From NCBI GenBank assembly GCA_965198185.1, contig CBDAOU010000002.1, forward strand, positions 434,001 to 498,000: a stretch of 64,000 nucleotides of DNA, in the 5' to 3' direction. Every line of letters starts with the position of its first letter. Positions within the stretch are counted from its first letter, which is position 1. The DNA comes from JAJECS01 sp965198185. Lineage in GTDB: Bacteria > Chloroflexota > UBA11872. Below the pieces are notes generated by a model that was given only the letters and a program-made list of their open reading frames with translations, did not search any database and was not told where the DNA came from. This document shows positions 1 through 8,677 of this stretch, piece after piece. A program made the position numbers and the translations under genes.

Positions 1-2
1 CG

Positions 3-290
3 ACCGAACCGGTCTGGCTGCTGCGCGAGGACGACCCCTTCTATCAGACCTTTGCCCGCGTCCATGAGGAGATCGCCGGAATTCCCGTGCGCTGGATAAC
101 CGTCAACGCCTGGTGCGACATCCGGCATTTCAGCTTTCACAAGTACACGCCGGCCTTGATTCTCGGCCCAGGCAGCGGTGGCGGGGCGCATGCGCCGGAC
201 GAGTACATTGAGCTGCCGAGCATGGTGCCGGTGATCCAGTTCGTGGCAGCCATGGCCATGGAATGGTGTGGAAACGAGATGCAGCCGTGA
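3..290 (+). CDS. M20-family metallopeptidase/deacylase, C-terminal part (5' end outside window)
   Basis: The frame is open from the window edge to a TGA at 288-290, so only the last 95 residues are visible. The tail carries GPGSGGGAHAPDEYIEL, which matches the C-terminal signature of M20 enzymes (ArgE/DapE/carboxypeptidase G2 type), where the His and the downstream acidic residues belong to the catalytic domain. Family knowledge: these are zinc- or cobalt-dependent cytosolic enzymes removing an N-acyl group or a terminal residue. Substrate cannot be told from the fragment. The next gene probably starts at a GTG overlapping this stop by 4 bases, so the two are likely co-transcribed with the amidohydrolase and transporter ATPases downstream. 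Confidence 0.75.
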   Translation, partial: TEPVWLLREDDPFYQTFARVHEEIAGIPVRWITVNAWCDIRHFSFHKYTPALILGPGSGGGAHAPDEYIELPSMVPVIQFVAAMAMEWCGNEMQP

Positions 291-1320
291 CTCCAGTCAT
301 TGACACGCACGCCCATCTCATCGACCGACAGGAGCCCGGCTACGACGGGGTGGCGCACAAGTGGGGCGGCGCCCGATGGGGCGGGGGCGTTGACGACCTC
401 ATCGCGCAAATGGACCACGCCGGCATCGACTATGCCTGCCTGCTTACGTCCACGATCATTGACGTGATGGAGCATTTTCACCCCGACGTCCGTGACGACA
501 TCCTGGTCAGCTTCGATCCATTCATCAACAAGGCCTGCTACTGGCGCGACTGGGCGGCGCACAAAGATCGCTTCTTCCTGTTTGCCGACTCCATCGATCC
601 ACGCGTGCCCGGCTACGTCGAACGGGCGGCGCGCGACCTGGACAACGGCGCGACCGGTCTCAAAATCCTGCCCGCCTTCACGAACTCGACCATCGACGAG
701 CCAGGCTGGCGGCCTATATTCGAGTTGATGTCGGACCGGCAGGTGCCCTGCATCATCGATCTCTCCTATTGGTATCTGCATTTCCCATGGTTCGCGCCGC
801 GGCTCGTCGGCAAGTACGGGTCATTCGGGAATTCGCCGAGACCGTCCATACAGTGGCGGAGGCGTATCCCGACGTGCGTATGGAAATCACGCATTACGGG
901 ACTCCTATTCTCAGACCGAATGAGTTGACGAGCGTTCAATATGGCGAAGCCGAGCCCAAATCACTCGCCAACGGAGAGATCGATTACGAGCTGCTGCAAG
1001 GACCGATCGACATGATCTCGCCCCACCCAAACCTGTTCTGCGGGCTGTCGGCCTATCAACACGTCATCCCCGCAAACGAGAAGTATCCGTATCGCAGCGC
1101 GCTGCAAATCATTGAAGTTCTGGCGCAAGGCCTCGGTGCCGACCGGATCATCTTCGGAACCGATTGGCCGTATTTGGGGCACGTGGGATATCCAGAGCTC
1201 ATCAGGTCCATTCGCGACGCGCCGTTCCTCAGCAGCGAGGAGTCGGCCATGATCCTGGGAGGGACCGCGTGCAGGTTCCTGTGGGGAGAGGATTCGGATG
1301 CGTACCCGGCCGGAAGATGA
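287..1320 (+). pseudogene. TIM-barrel amidohydrolase (Amidohydro_2 family), frameshifted
   Basis: Likely start is GTG at 287, overlapping the upstream stop. The first part (frame 2) carries VIDTHAHLID, the HxH metal motif after strand 1 of the barrel, and GLKILPAF. The second part (frame 1) resumes with EFAETVHTVAEAYPDVRMEI, a THYG histidine and FGTDWPYLG, whose Asp is the usual last metal ligand. The switch lies between about 790 and 830 and equals loss of one base; joined, the product is about 344 residues, normal for the family (ACMSD/2-pyrone-4,6-dicarboxylate hydrolase type). Related to the amidohydrolases at 14494 and 25406 but clearly diverged. It may be intact if the frameshift is a sequence error; as written it is broken. 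Confidence 0.75.
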
Positions 1321-1344
1321 GGCCGATAGGGGCAGCGGACGAGC

Positions 1345-2400
1345 GTGAAGCAAGTGGTTGGAACAGTAACCGGTACAGGCCCAACACGGGGTCCTACCGC
1401 GGCCGGTTCCGTAGAGCATCCCGGCGAGCGTTCTCGGGACGACTCCGTGCTGCTGAGCGTCGAGAATCTTCGCACGCAATTCCACACCAAGAATGGAATC
1501 GTGCGAGCTGTCAACGGCGTGTCGTTCTCGGTCCGTCGCGGTGAAGTCGTCGGTATTGTCGGCGAGTCGGGATGCGGCAAGAGCGTCACCGCGCTTTCGA
1601 TTCTCGGCCTGATCCGGCCGCCTGGCGAAATCGTGTCCGGGCGGGTGCTATTCGAGGGGCAGGACCTGGTCGGCGCGTCCATCGGGACGCTGCGCCAGAT
1701 TCGGGGAAAGGAGATCGCCATGATCTTCCAGAACCCGCTCAGCTCGCTCAATCCCGTGCTCACCATCGGCTTTCAGATCCAGGAAGCGATCCTCGAACAC
1801 GACCACATGGGTCGCCGCGCGGCCCGGGAGCGCGCCCTGGACCTGCTTCAGCGTGTCGGGATACCGGAGGCCGAGCGCCGCCTGCACCAGTATCCCCACC
1901 AATTCAGTGGCGGGATGGCCCAGCGCGCCATGATCGCCATGGCGCTAGCCAATCGACCCAAGCTCCTCATCGCCGACGAGCCGACAACCGCGCTGGATGT
2001 CACGATCCAGGCTCAGATCATCAGACTGCTGCATCGCCTGAGTGGCGAGCTGGGGATGGCCGTCTTGTTCATCACCCACAACATGGGCCTCGTGGCGGAG
2101 AACTGCCACCAAACGCTGGTGATGTATGCCGGCAAGATCGCCGAAATCGGCGCCACCGACGATGTGTTCGCGAGGCCGCTCCACCCGTATGCACAGGCGC
2201 TCCTCGCCTGCGTGCCCGAAGTCAAGGGCGATCGCCACGATCTCATTCCGCTGGAGGGGTTCCCGCCGGACCTGACGGTCGAAGGCCGCGGCTGCGCGTT
2301 CGAGCCCCGCTGCGCCCAGCGCTTCGAGCGCTGTCCGATCGAGGACCCTGAGCCCCGCGGCGTGGAGCCTGGGCATGCGGTTCGCTGCCACCTGTACTGA
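1345..2400 (+). CDS. Oligopeptide/dipeptide-type ABC transporter ATP-binding protein (OppD/DppD-like)
   Basis: Shows Walker A GESGCGKS, Q-loop IFQNPLSSLNP, signature FSGGMAQRAMI, Walker B LLIADEPTTALD and switch histidine ITHN, followed by the Cys-containing OppD/F C-terminal domain (GCAFEPRCAQRFERC) that in this family can bind an Fe-S cluster. It energises import of peptides or similar small molecules, acting at the inner face of the membrane with an OppF partner, which follows immediately with a TGATG overlap. The N-terminal 34 residues are Gly/Thr-rich and not family-like; GTG at 1447 (LLSVENLRTQF) could be the true start. The cognate permeases and binding protein are not seen here and probably lie upstream of the window. 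Confidence 0.88.
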   Translation: MKQVVGTVTGTGPTRGPTAAGSVEHPGERSRDDSVLLSVENLRTQFHTKNGIVRAVNGVSFSVRRGEVVGIVGESGCGKSVTALSILGLIRPPGEIVSGRVLFEGQDLVGASIGTLRQIRGKEIAMIFQNPLSSLNPVLTIGFQIQEAILEHDHMGRRAARERALDLLQRVGIPEAERRLHQYPHQFSGGMAQRAMIAMALANRPKLLIADEPTTALDVTIQAQIIRLLHRLSGELGMAVLFITHNMGLVAENCHQTLVMYAGKIAEIGATDDVFARPLHPYAQALLACVPEVKGDRHDLIPLEGFPPDLTVEGRGCAFEPRCAQRFERCPIEDPEPRGVEPGHAVRCHLY

Positions 2401-3371
2401 TGGCCGCTAGTCCCGAGCCACTGCTCCAGGTTCAAGACGTAGTCAAGGTCTTCAACCTGCCGCATCGCGGCTTCTTCGGAGCGGCGCTCAGGCTACGCGC
2501 CGTGGCGGGGGTCAGCCTCGACATCTTTGCCGAAGAGACCCTGGGCTTGGTCGGCGAAAGCGGCTGCGGCAAGACCACGCTGGGCCGCATCATCGTTCGA
2601 CTGGAGACGGCAACCGAAGGCCGCGTGCTGTTTCGCGGTCGCGACGTGCATGCTCGCTCCGGAGCCGCCGCCCACGAGGACCGGCGGTCAATCCAGATGG
2701 TGTTCCAGGACGCGACCGGGTCGCTCAACCCGAGACGTCGTGTGCGTGACATCGTGAGTCTGCCGGTCAAGGCCGGCGGCGTGGTGCCTCCCCGCCTGGT
2801 CGATGACCATGTGAGCCAGGTGCTTGAGGAAGTCGGGCTGCCGAGTGAACTTGGCGGCCGCTACCCAGGACAGCTGAGCGGCGGTCAGCAGCAGCGGGTG
2901 GCGCTGGCGCGCGCCATTGCCCTGGAGCCCGCGGTGCTCGTCGCCGACGAGCCGCTCTCCGCGCTCGATGTCTCAGTGCAGGCGCAGATCCTGCGGCTGC
3001 TGGAGCGCATCCGCGAGCGCCGGCATCTCGCGATGCTCTTCGTGTCGCACGATTTGGCCGTCGTGCGCTACTTGTGCGATCGAGTCGCGGTCATGTACTT
3101 GGGCAGAATCGTTGAAACGGGCCCGGTTGACGAGGTGTTCGAGCATCCGCGTCACCCGTACACGGTCGCGCTGCTCTCGGCTGTTCCCAGCACTCAGCGG
3201 CGGGCGGACGTCCCCATCGAGCTTGCCGGCGAAGTGCCCAGCGCGGCGGACATTCCGCCCGGATGCCCCTTCCATCCACGTTGCTGGAAGGCGCAGGACA
3301 AGTGCCGTACCGTGCTCCCCCAGCTCGATCCGCTCCATGGTGCGCGCGTCGCCTGCCACTTCCCGGAGTAG
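2400..3371 (+). CDS. Oligopeptide/dipeptide-type ABC transporter ATP-binding protein (OppF/DppF-like)
   Basis: A 323-residue ATPase with Walker A GESGCGKTT, Q-loop MVFQDATGSLNPRRRV, signature LSGGQQQRVALARA, Walker B VLVADEPLSALD, H-loop SHD and the OppF C-terminal Cys motif (CPFHPRCWKAQDKC). ATG overlaps the stop of the OppD-like gene by one base (TGATG), typical of translational coupling. With that protein it forms the heterodimeric motor of a peptide/nickel-type importer. The membrane components are not downstream, since a regulator and a second complete transporter follow; they are presumably upstream of the window. Confidence 0.88.
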   Translation: MAASPEPLLQVQDVVKVFNLPHRGFFGAALRLRAVAGVSLDIFAEETLGLVGESGCGKTTLGRIIVRLETATEGRVLFRGRDVHARSGAAAHEDRRSIQMVFQDATGSLNPRRRVRDIVSLPVKAGGVVPPRLVDDHVSQVLEEVGLPSELGGRYPGQLSGGQQQRVALARAIALEPAVLVADEPLSALDVSVQAQILRLLERIRERRHLAMLFVSHDLAVVRYLCDRVAVMYLGRIVETGPVDEVFEHPRHPYTVALLSAVPSTQRRADVPIELAGEVPSAADIPPGCPFHPRCWKAQDKCRTVLPQLDPLHGARVACHFPE

Positions 3372-3400
3372 GCCGGTCGCGCTCCATATCAGAGTCGCGG

Positions 3401-3560
3401 ACTGTAACCGACCCCGGGACGCGCGGAATCGGCCGCGCGATCGAGCTCGCCTACGCCACCGAAGGCTGCCCGGCGGCAGGACCGCGTGTCCGCAGCGGAT
3501 TGGCGGGCGTGGGCGAGACGGCGGCGGCGGCAACGCGTGGTGGGCGTGGAGGTGCGTGCA
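3401..3560 (+). pseudogene. Relic of a short-chain dehydrogenase (SDR) N-terminus
   Basis: Frame 2 of this otherwise empty 356-base stretch (3372-3727) encodes TRGIGRAIELAYATEG, close to the SDR cofactor motif TGxxxGIGRAIA plus helix, followed by an ETAAA-like segment where SDRs have the helix after strand 2. No start codon context, no continuation into the YxxxK region and no stop-free reading frame of normal length. I read it as a decayed fragment of about 50 residues. Chance similarity in GC-rich DNA cannot be excluded. The rest of 3372-3727 shows no gene. Confidence 0.35.
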
Positions 3561-3727
3561 CCTCAGTGGCCTCAGCCCGCACGCCTCGCACTGAAATTGA
3601 GCGCGCTGCATAGCCATGGGGGAGGCTCTCGCCAGTCCCCCTCGCGCGCGGAAACTCTTCGCCCACCATCCACGGCCATCGTTCCCCGCCCCAAGGCAAA
3701 ATGACCCGCTACCGTGATCCGGAATAA

Positions 3728-3756
3728 TTGACGACCGAATAGTTCGTGGCTACACT
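3728..3756 (+). promoter_or_regulatory. Sigma70-type promoter of the GntR gene
   Basis: TTGACG at 3728-3733 and TACACT at 3751-3756 are separated by exactly 17 bases, close to the consensus -35/-10 arrangement. The predicted transcription start (about 3763) falls on the palindrome at 3763-3775 and lies about 27 bases before the ATG of the regulator gene. Confidence 0.55.
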
Positions 3757-3762
3757 CAGTAT

Positions 3763-3775
3763 GTCATCTGATGAC
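3763..3775. promoter_or_regulatory. Perfect palindrome, probable GntR operator
   Basis: GTCATCTGATGAC is a perfect inverted repeat (6-base arms around a central T) located immediately after the predicted -10 element and before the regulator gene. GntR/FCD regulators typically bind short imperfect palindromes near their own promoter, so autorepression is a reasonable inference. I did not find a second exact copy upstream of the binding-protein gene at 4840. Confidence 0.45.
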
Positions 3776-3789
3776 CTAATGACTATAAG

Positions 3790-4614
3790 ATGCCGCGGCC
3801 GATTCGATCTCGTCTGCATGACGAAGTGGTCGTGGCGTATACCGGCCGCATCGTGCGGGAAGAGCTAGCCCCGGGCGATTTCCTGCCCTCGGAACCCGTC
3901 ATGGGGGCCGAGTTCGGAATCAGCCGTGCGGTCGTCCGTGAAGCTCTTCGCATTCTCGCCGCTCGCGGCCTGGTGGGGGTCCACCACGGCATAGGCACGA
4001 TCGTGCGGGAGCCGCACGACTGGAACGTGCTTGACCCTGGGGTCACCGAGGCGTTTCACGAGAGCCCGCAGTTTCCCGCGCTCGTCGATGAGATGCTCGA
4101 AGCGCGACGCGCGGTTGAGGTCCAGGCGGCGGCGCTCGCGGCGCGGCATGCGGTGCCGGAACACAAGCGCAGGATCGATGAAGCGCTGGCGGCCATCCCC
4201 ACCGGGATCGGCGACGATCCGACGCTCTTCAACCAGCGGGATATCGAGCTCCACGCGGCGATCCTTGCGGCGACGGAGAACCGCTTTCTCTACCGAGCAC
4301 TGTCACCGCTGTTTCCGCTGCTGCGGACGGTGATCCGGCTATCCACGCAAGGCAGCGAATCGGACCCAGTGGCGTACGCGGCCCAAGCTCACGGCGAGAT
4401 TGTCGACGCCATCATGCGTGGGGACGACGACGCGGCCGCGGATGCGATGTCGCGGCACCTTTCGCGCACCGAAACCGACATTCGCCGCGCTATGGATCGG
4501 CTCGGTGAAGACGCTGAAGCGGGAGTGCCGGATCGCGCTCGCCGGCGGATTGACTCGATCAAATCAACGGAGCAGTCGCTCGTGCTGGAAGGAGGCGCCC
4601 ATAGCGAATCCTGA
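3790..4614 (+). CDS. GntR-family transcriptional regulator, FadR subfamily (FCD ligand domain)
   Basis: The 274-residue protein has an N-terminal winged helix (LPSEPVMGAEFGISRAVVRE then ALRILAARGLVGVHHGIGT, residues about 30-68) and a C-terminal all-helical FCD domain. The domain includes EARRAVEVQAAALAAR, the DIELHAAILAAT segment (Asp/His metal or ligand site) and HGEIVDAIMRGD with AMSRHL. Such proteins usually sense organic acids or amino-acid-like metabolites. It stands between two transporter/amidohydrolase operons and its own promoter overlaps a palindrome, so it is the likely regulator of the operon starting at 4840 and of itself. The last 35 residues are poorly conserved. Confidence 0.88.
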   Translation: MPRPIRSRLHDEVVVAYTGRIVREELAPGDFLPSEPVMGAEFGISRAVVREALRILAARGLVGVHHGIGTIVREPHDWNVLDPGVTEAFHESPQFPALVDEMLEARRAVEVQAAALAARHAVPEHKRRIDEALAAIPTGIGDDPTLFNQRDIELHAAILAATENRFLYRALSPLFPLLRTVIRLSTQGSESDPVAYAAQAHGEIVDAIMRGDDDAAADAMSRHLSRTETDIRRAMDRLGEDAEAGVPDRARRRIDSIKSTEQSLVLEGGAHSES

Positions 4615-4839
4615 GAGGTAAACGGCCGATGTTCGGGATTGTGCCGACGACCAACGCGTACGGTTCGATGACTCTCGGCAAGATCGAGGGAAGGCGGCGG
4701 GAACTCGGGCGCTCTGTCAGCCGCACACCAGCGGGCAGGGCGAGCAAATTCACGCCAGCGAAGATTCATGGAGCAGAGAGTGTCGCCTACGCCTGACGCG
4801 AACCGTGCACGTCCGACGGCAATGATTGGGAGGTTGGAG

Positions 4840-6597
4840 ATGAATCCGAAGTTGATGTCACGACGACAGGCCCTTCGAGCCGCGATTCTCGGAACGGCTG
4901 GGGTTGGAGCGGCCGCCGCCTTGGCTGCCTGTGGCGAAGAAAAAGTCGTCGAGAAGGTGGTGACGAAGACCGTCGAAGTCGAGAAGATCGTCGTCAAGGA
5001 AGTTCCGGTTGAGGTCGTCGTTCCCGGAGGCGCCGAGCAGCAGGTCTTGCGATTCGGCACGTCAGCCGAGATGGGCTCTCTTGACAACCAGGCCGACCCG
5101 AACTCCGAGCCGAGCCGGGCGGTGATCGCCAATATTCTCGAGAACCTGACGCGCTACGGATACAAGGCCACGAGCAAGGGAACGCGCACGAAAGACCACG
5201 ACTCCGTAGTTCCGTGGCTGGCTGAAGGCTACGAGATTGCCGACGATGCCAAGTCCGTCACGTACCGGCTACGCCAGGGAATCACGTTCGGTGACGGCAC
5301 GCCGCTGACGGCGCAAGACGTCGCCTACAGCATGGAGCGATCGCTCACAATTCCCGGCATTCCGGCGTTCATTCTGGGCGTCATCGGCAACTTCACGGCG
5401 GAGGCCAAGCCAGAAGTCATCGACGACTTCACGGTGAAAATGAACCTCAACCCAGGGGCCAATTCGTTCACGATTCTGTCGGCGACCGAGATGGGCCCCT
5501 ATGCGCCGATCATGAACAGCACGGCGCTGCAGGCTCACGCGACCGGCAGCGATCCCTGGGCGCAGGAGTGGGCGGCCACCGTGGAGGGCGCCGCGTCGAT
5601 CGGCACCGGCCCCTGGATTGTGGAGGAATTCGAGTCGACGCGCTTTCTCCTGCGCGGTCGGCAGGACTACTGGGGCGGCTCCGACTACTCGGCTCGGCCG
5701 GCCGTCGGCGCGATCGAGGGCACCGTCATCACCGATGCCACCCAGCGGGCGCTACTGCTGCGCGAGGGGGCCATCGACATGACGGAGCAGCTCCTGCTGA
5801 AGGATCTGAAGGAGTTTGACGACGATTCGGCCTTCACCGTGCACCACGCCCCGGGCAGCGAGCATCACTACCTGGCGCTGAACATGAGCGAGCCGCCGTT
5901 CGACGACCTGCGCGTGCGCCAGGCGATCAACCACGCGCTGCCGCGTCAGCAGCTCGTCGACCAATTGACGTTCGGTTTCGCCCGCGCCGCTGAGGGTCCG
6001 GTGCCGTCCATCTGCTTTGGCTACCAGCCGTACTACCAGCAGTACGAGTACAACCTGGACAAGGCCAGCCAGCTGATCAAGGACGCCGGCCACGGGGACG
6101 GCCTCAGCTTCACCGTGAGGCAGGACGAGAGCTCGGCCATCCAAGGGCAGGCCCTACAGGTGCTGGCGGGCGAGCTGAGCAAGATCAACGTCAACATGGA
6201 GATCCAGAGGCTCTCGTCGGCGGCTGTGCTGGAGGGCTGCGACCTGCGAGAGGATGGGACCCAACAGGCCCAGTGCGTCGCGGCGACGATGAACTGGCCG
6301 CCCCTGATTTTCGACGCGGCCTACTTCATGATCTTCGGCTACAAGTCCGACTCGCGATCCAACTGGAGCAGGTGGGGCACGTCCGAGACCGACGACCTGA
6401 TCACGGCTGCCGTGGCCGAGCTGGATGCGACGAGCAAGTTCGACCGGGTCGCCGAGATCCAGCAGCGCATCGCCGACCAGGCGCCGCGCGTGCCGTTCCT
6501 GGACGTCGACTCACACGTGGTTAGCAGGAAGGGCGTGGAGGATGTCCGCATCATGGATGTCTGGCCGCGGTTCGAGGACATCCGTGTGACGAGCTGA
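4840..6597 (+). CDS. Peptide/nickel-type ABC transporter substrate-binding lipoprotein (SBP family 5)
   Basis: Start chosen at ATG 4840, preceded by GGGAGG at good spacing; an upstream in-frame ATG (4768) adds non-family residues. The N-terminus SRRQALRAAI plus lipobox LAAC suggests a twin-arginine-type signal and lipid anchoring. A charged stalk of repeated Val/Glu/Lys units follows, then the SBP_bac_5 fold (LAEGYEIADDAKSVTYRLRQ, TFGDGTPLTAQDVAYSMER, LRVRQAINHALPRQQLVDQL). About 585 residues, normal for the family. It captures the substrate outside the membrane and delivers it to the two permeases encoded downstream. The ligand is not deducible from sequence; the linked hydantoinase-type enzymes suggest a cyclic amide, lactam or modified peptide. 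Intact. Confidence 0.92.
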   Translation: MNPKLMSRRQALRAAILGTAGVGAAAALAACGEEKVVEKVVTKTVEVEKIVVKEVPVEVVVPGGAEQQVLRFGTSAEMGSLDNQADPNSEPSRAVIANILENLTRYGYKATSKGTRTKDHDSVVPWLAEGYEIADDAKSVTYRLRQGITFGDGTPLTAQDVAYSMERSLTIPGIPAFILGVIGNFTAEAKPEVIDDFTVKMNLNPGANSFTILSATEMGPYAPIMNSTALQAHATGSDPWAQEWAATVEGAASIGTGPWIVEEFESTRFLLRGRQDYWGGSDYSARPAVGAIEGTVITDATQRALLLREGAIDMTEQLLLKDLKEFDDDSAFTVHHAPGSEHHYLALNMSEPPFDDLRVRQAINHALPRQQLVDQLTFGFARAAEGPVPSICFGYQPYYQQYEYNLDKASQLIKDAGHGDGLSFTVRQDESSAIQGQALQVLAGELSKINVNMEIQRLSSAAVLEGCDLREDGTQQAQCVAATMNWPPLIFDAAYFMIFGYKSDSRSNWSRWGTSETDDLITAAVAELDATSKFDRVAEIQQRIADQAPRVPFLDVDSHVVSRKGVEDVRIMDVWPRFEDIRVTS

Positions 6598-6618
6598 AGC
6601 GCGATTCGGGGAGTTACC

Positions 6619-6659
6619 TGAGCGAGGGTCTTGCCAATCCGGGGAAAGGCCCTCGCTCA
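6619..6659 (+). terminator. Hairpin between binding-protein and permease genes (attenuator/terminator-like)
   Basis: TGAGCGAGGG at 6619-6628 pairs perfectly with CCCTCGCTCA at 6650-6659 around a 21-base loop. There is no T-run, so a full intrinsic terminator is doubtful. Its place 21 bases after the binding-protein stop suggests partial termination or mRNA 3'-end protection that would keep the binding protein more abundant than the permeases, a common arrangement. Confidence 0.5.
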
Positions 6660-6756
6660 TCCCCGGCGCTGTCCGCGGCGTCGCGCAGCGGCACGGATTG
6701 AACCGATCGGCTGACTGCGGTCGTGGGCGGGCGCGGGACCAGGAGATGAGAGCACG

Positions 6757-7773
6757 ATGACGCGACGACGATATCTGGCGCGCCGGCTGGCGCTGCTGGT
6801 GCTCGTCGTTTTCGGCATCTCGATCGTCGCCTTCCTCTTGGTGCACGTGCTCCCCGGCGACCCTGCCCGTTCGCGGCTGGGGGTCTTCGCCACGGAGGAG
6901 CTCGTGCAGCTCAAACGGGCCGAGATGGGTCTCGACAGATCGCTGCCGGAGCAATATGTCACCTACATGGGCAACGTGTTTCGGGGGGATCTCGGAGATT
7001 CGTGGCGCACCCACAATCCGGTGGCCGAGGACTTCCTCGAGCGGTTCCCGGCCACCATCGAACTCGCCCTGGCCGCGTTGCTGCTCGCCGTCGTGCTCGG
7101 CGTTTCCCTCGGCGTCGCGGCCGCGCTGCGGCGCAACGGCCCGTTCGATCACCTCGCCACATTGCTCGGGATCCTGGGCATCTCGGCGCCGGTGTTCTGG
7201 ATCGGGCTACTCCTGATCATCGCGTTCGTGACCCAGCTGCATGTCCTGCCGGCGCCGCTGGGCCGACTGGCGCCGGACGTGGAGGCCCCCACGCAGCTCA
7301 CGGGTCTCTACGTCGTGGACAGTCTGCTGACGGCCAATTGGGAGGCTCTGAGATCCAGCCTGCTCTATCTGGTGCTGCCTGCCGTCACGTTGGGCATCCT
7401 GCCGCTGGCGCCGATCACGCGCATGACGCGCGCCGCGATGATTGAGGCCCTGGATTCGGATTTCGTGCGCGCCGCGCGGGCGTTGGGTCTCTCCCGCTCG
7501 CAGGTCGTGCTCAAGATCGCCCTGCGCAACGCGCTGATTCCGGTGGTGTCCATGGTGGGCCTGCAACTCGGCTACCTGGTGGGGGGCGCGGTGCTGGTTG
7601 AGATTGTCTTTACCTGGAACGGCATCGGTCTGTATCTGTACCGCAGCGTGATTGGCCTGGACTTCGCGCCCATCCAGAGCCTGGTCCTCATCGTCGGGGT
7701 GGTGTTCGCGCTGATCAACCTGGCCGTCGACATGCTCTACTTCGCAATCGATCCGCGGATTCGGGTGGCCTGA
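6757..7773 (+). CDS. ABC transporter permease, DppB/OppB type
   Basis: 338 residues with an N-terminal membrane segment after RRRYLARRL, about six hydrophobic helices in total, and the cytoplasmic EAA loop (DFVRAARALGLSRSQVVLKI, about residues 230-250) that docks on the ATPase. HVLPGDPARSRLG and GDLGDSWRTHNPV are typical of the family periplasmic region. It forms the membrane channel with the next gene product, whose ATG lies 1 base after this stop. Confidence 0.92.
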   Translation: MTRRRYLARRLALLVLVVFGISIVAFLLVHVLPGDPARSRLGVFATEELVQLKRAEMGLDRSLPEQYVTYMGNVFRGDLGDSWRTHNPVAEDFLERFPATIELALAALLLAVVLGVSLGVAAALRRNGPFDHLATLLGILGISAPVFWIGLLLIIAFVTQLHVLPAPLGRLAPDVEAPTQLTGLYVVDSLLTANWEALRSSLLYLVLPAVTLGILPLAPITRMTRAAMIEALDSDFVRAARALGLSRSQVVLKIALRNALIPVVSMVGLQLGYLVGGAVLVEIVFTWNGIGLYLYRSVIGLDFAPIQSLVLIVGVVFALINLAVDMLYFAIDPRIRVA

Positions 7774-7774
7774 C

Positions 7775-8677
7775 ATGGCTACCGCCGAGCTCGTGCCGAG
7801 CCCACTGCGTAGCGCCCTCGATCTGCCGGGCCGGCGCCTTGCCTACGTGTGGTACCAGGTGAGCCAAAACACCCTCACCGTCATTGGCCTGCTCCTGATC
7901 GCGATCGTGGTGGTGTTTGCCATCTTTGCGCCCTGGATCGCGCCGGCGAATCCGGTGAGCGGCGACCTGTTCAATACCACGCAACCACCGTCCCCGCAGC
8001 ACCTGATGGGAACGGATCAGTTTGGCCGCGACATCTTCTCGCGGGTGGTGCACGGGGCGCGGGTCGACCTGGCGGTGGCGAGCATTGTGGTGTCCGTCGC
8101 GTTCGTGCTGAGCGTGGTGCTGGGCGCCCTGGCCGGGTTCGCCGGTCGGGTGGTGGACGAACTGGTCATGCGAGCCATGGACGTGGTGTTCTCGTTTCCG
8201 CCGCTGATCCTGGCCATCGGCATCGCGGTGACGATCCAGCAAGGCGGCATGCTCAGCCTGGTGGTTGCACTGACGGTGATCGCCATCCCACCGATGGTGC
8301 GGATCACCCGGGCTGAGATTCTCCATCGCAAGGAGAGTCTGTATGTGGAAGCCGCCCGTGCCATCGGCAGCTCACCGTTGCGAGTGCTGGTGGTTCACCT
8401 GGTGCCCAACTCGTTGCCGCCCCTGGTAGTGCAAGCCACGTTGACGTTCGGCTACGTGATCTTGGAGACGGCCGGTCTCAGCTTCATCGGCGTGGGCGTG
8501 AAGCCGCCGGCCCCCGAGTGGGGGATCATGGTCAGCGAGGGCGCGCCCTATGTCCGCACGGGCGAGTGGTGGGTCTCGGTGTTTCCCGGGCTGATGATCT
8601 TCGTCACGGTGCTCGGGTTCAATCTGGTCGGCAACGGCTTGCTGGACGTGCTCAACCCACGGCGGCGACGGCAATGA
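7775..8677 (+). CDS. ABC transporter permease, DppC/OppC type
   Basis: 300 residues. The N-terminal region has the OppC-type first helix followed by a periplasmic stretch ending HLMGTDQFGRDIFSRVVHGA, the diagnostic DppC/OppC motif. The EAA loop is YVEAARAIGSSPLRVLVVHL. The stop overlaps the ATG of the following ATPase gene (ATGA at 8674), so translation is probably coupled. Intact partner of the DppB-like permease. Confidence 0.92.
   Translation: MATAELVPSPLRSALDLPGRRLAYVWYQVSQNTLTVIGLLLIAIVVVFAIFAPWIAPANPVSGDLFNTTQPPSPQHLMGTDQFGRDIFSRVVHGARVDLAVASIVVSVAFVLSVVLGALAGFAGRVVDELVMRAMDVVFSFPPLILAIGIAVTIQQGGMLSLVVALTVIAIPPMVRITRAEILHRKESLYVEAARAIGSSPLRVLVVHLVPNSLPPLVVQATLTFGYVILETAGLSFIGVGVKPPAPEWGIMVSEGAPYVRTGEWWVSVFPGLMIFVTVLGFNLVGNGLLDVLNPRRRRQ

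Noticed and set aside
4768..4839. Longer N-terminus for the substrate-binding lipoprotein
   Set aside because: The upstream extension lacks signal-peptide character; ATG 4840 has a GGGAGG ribosome-binding site and starts the signal sequence.
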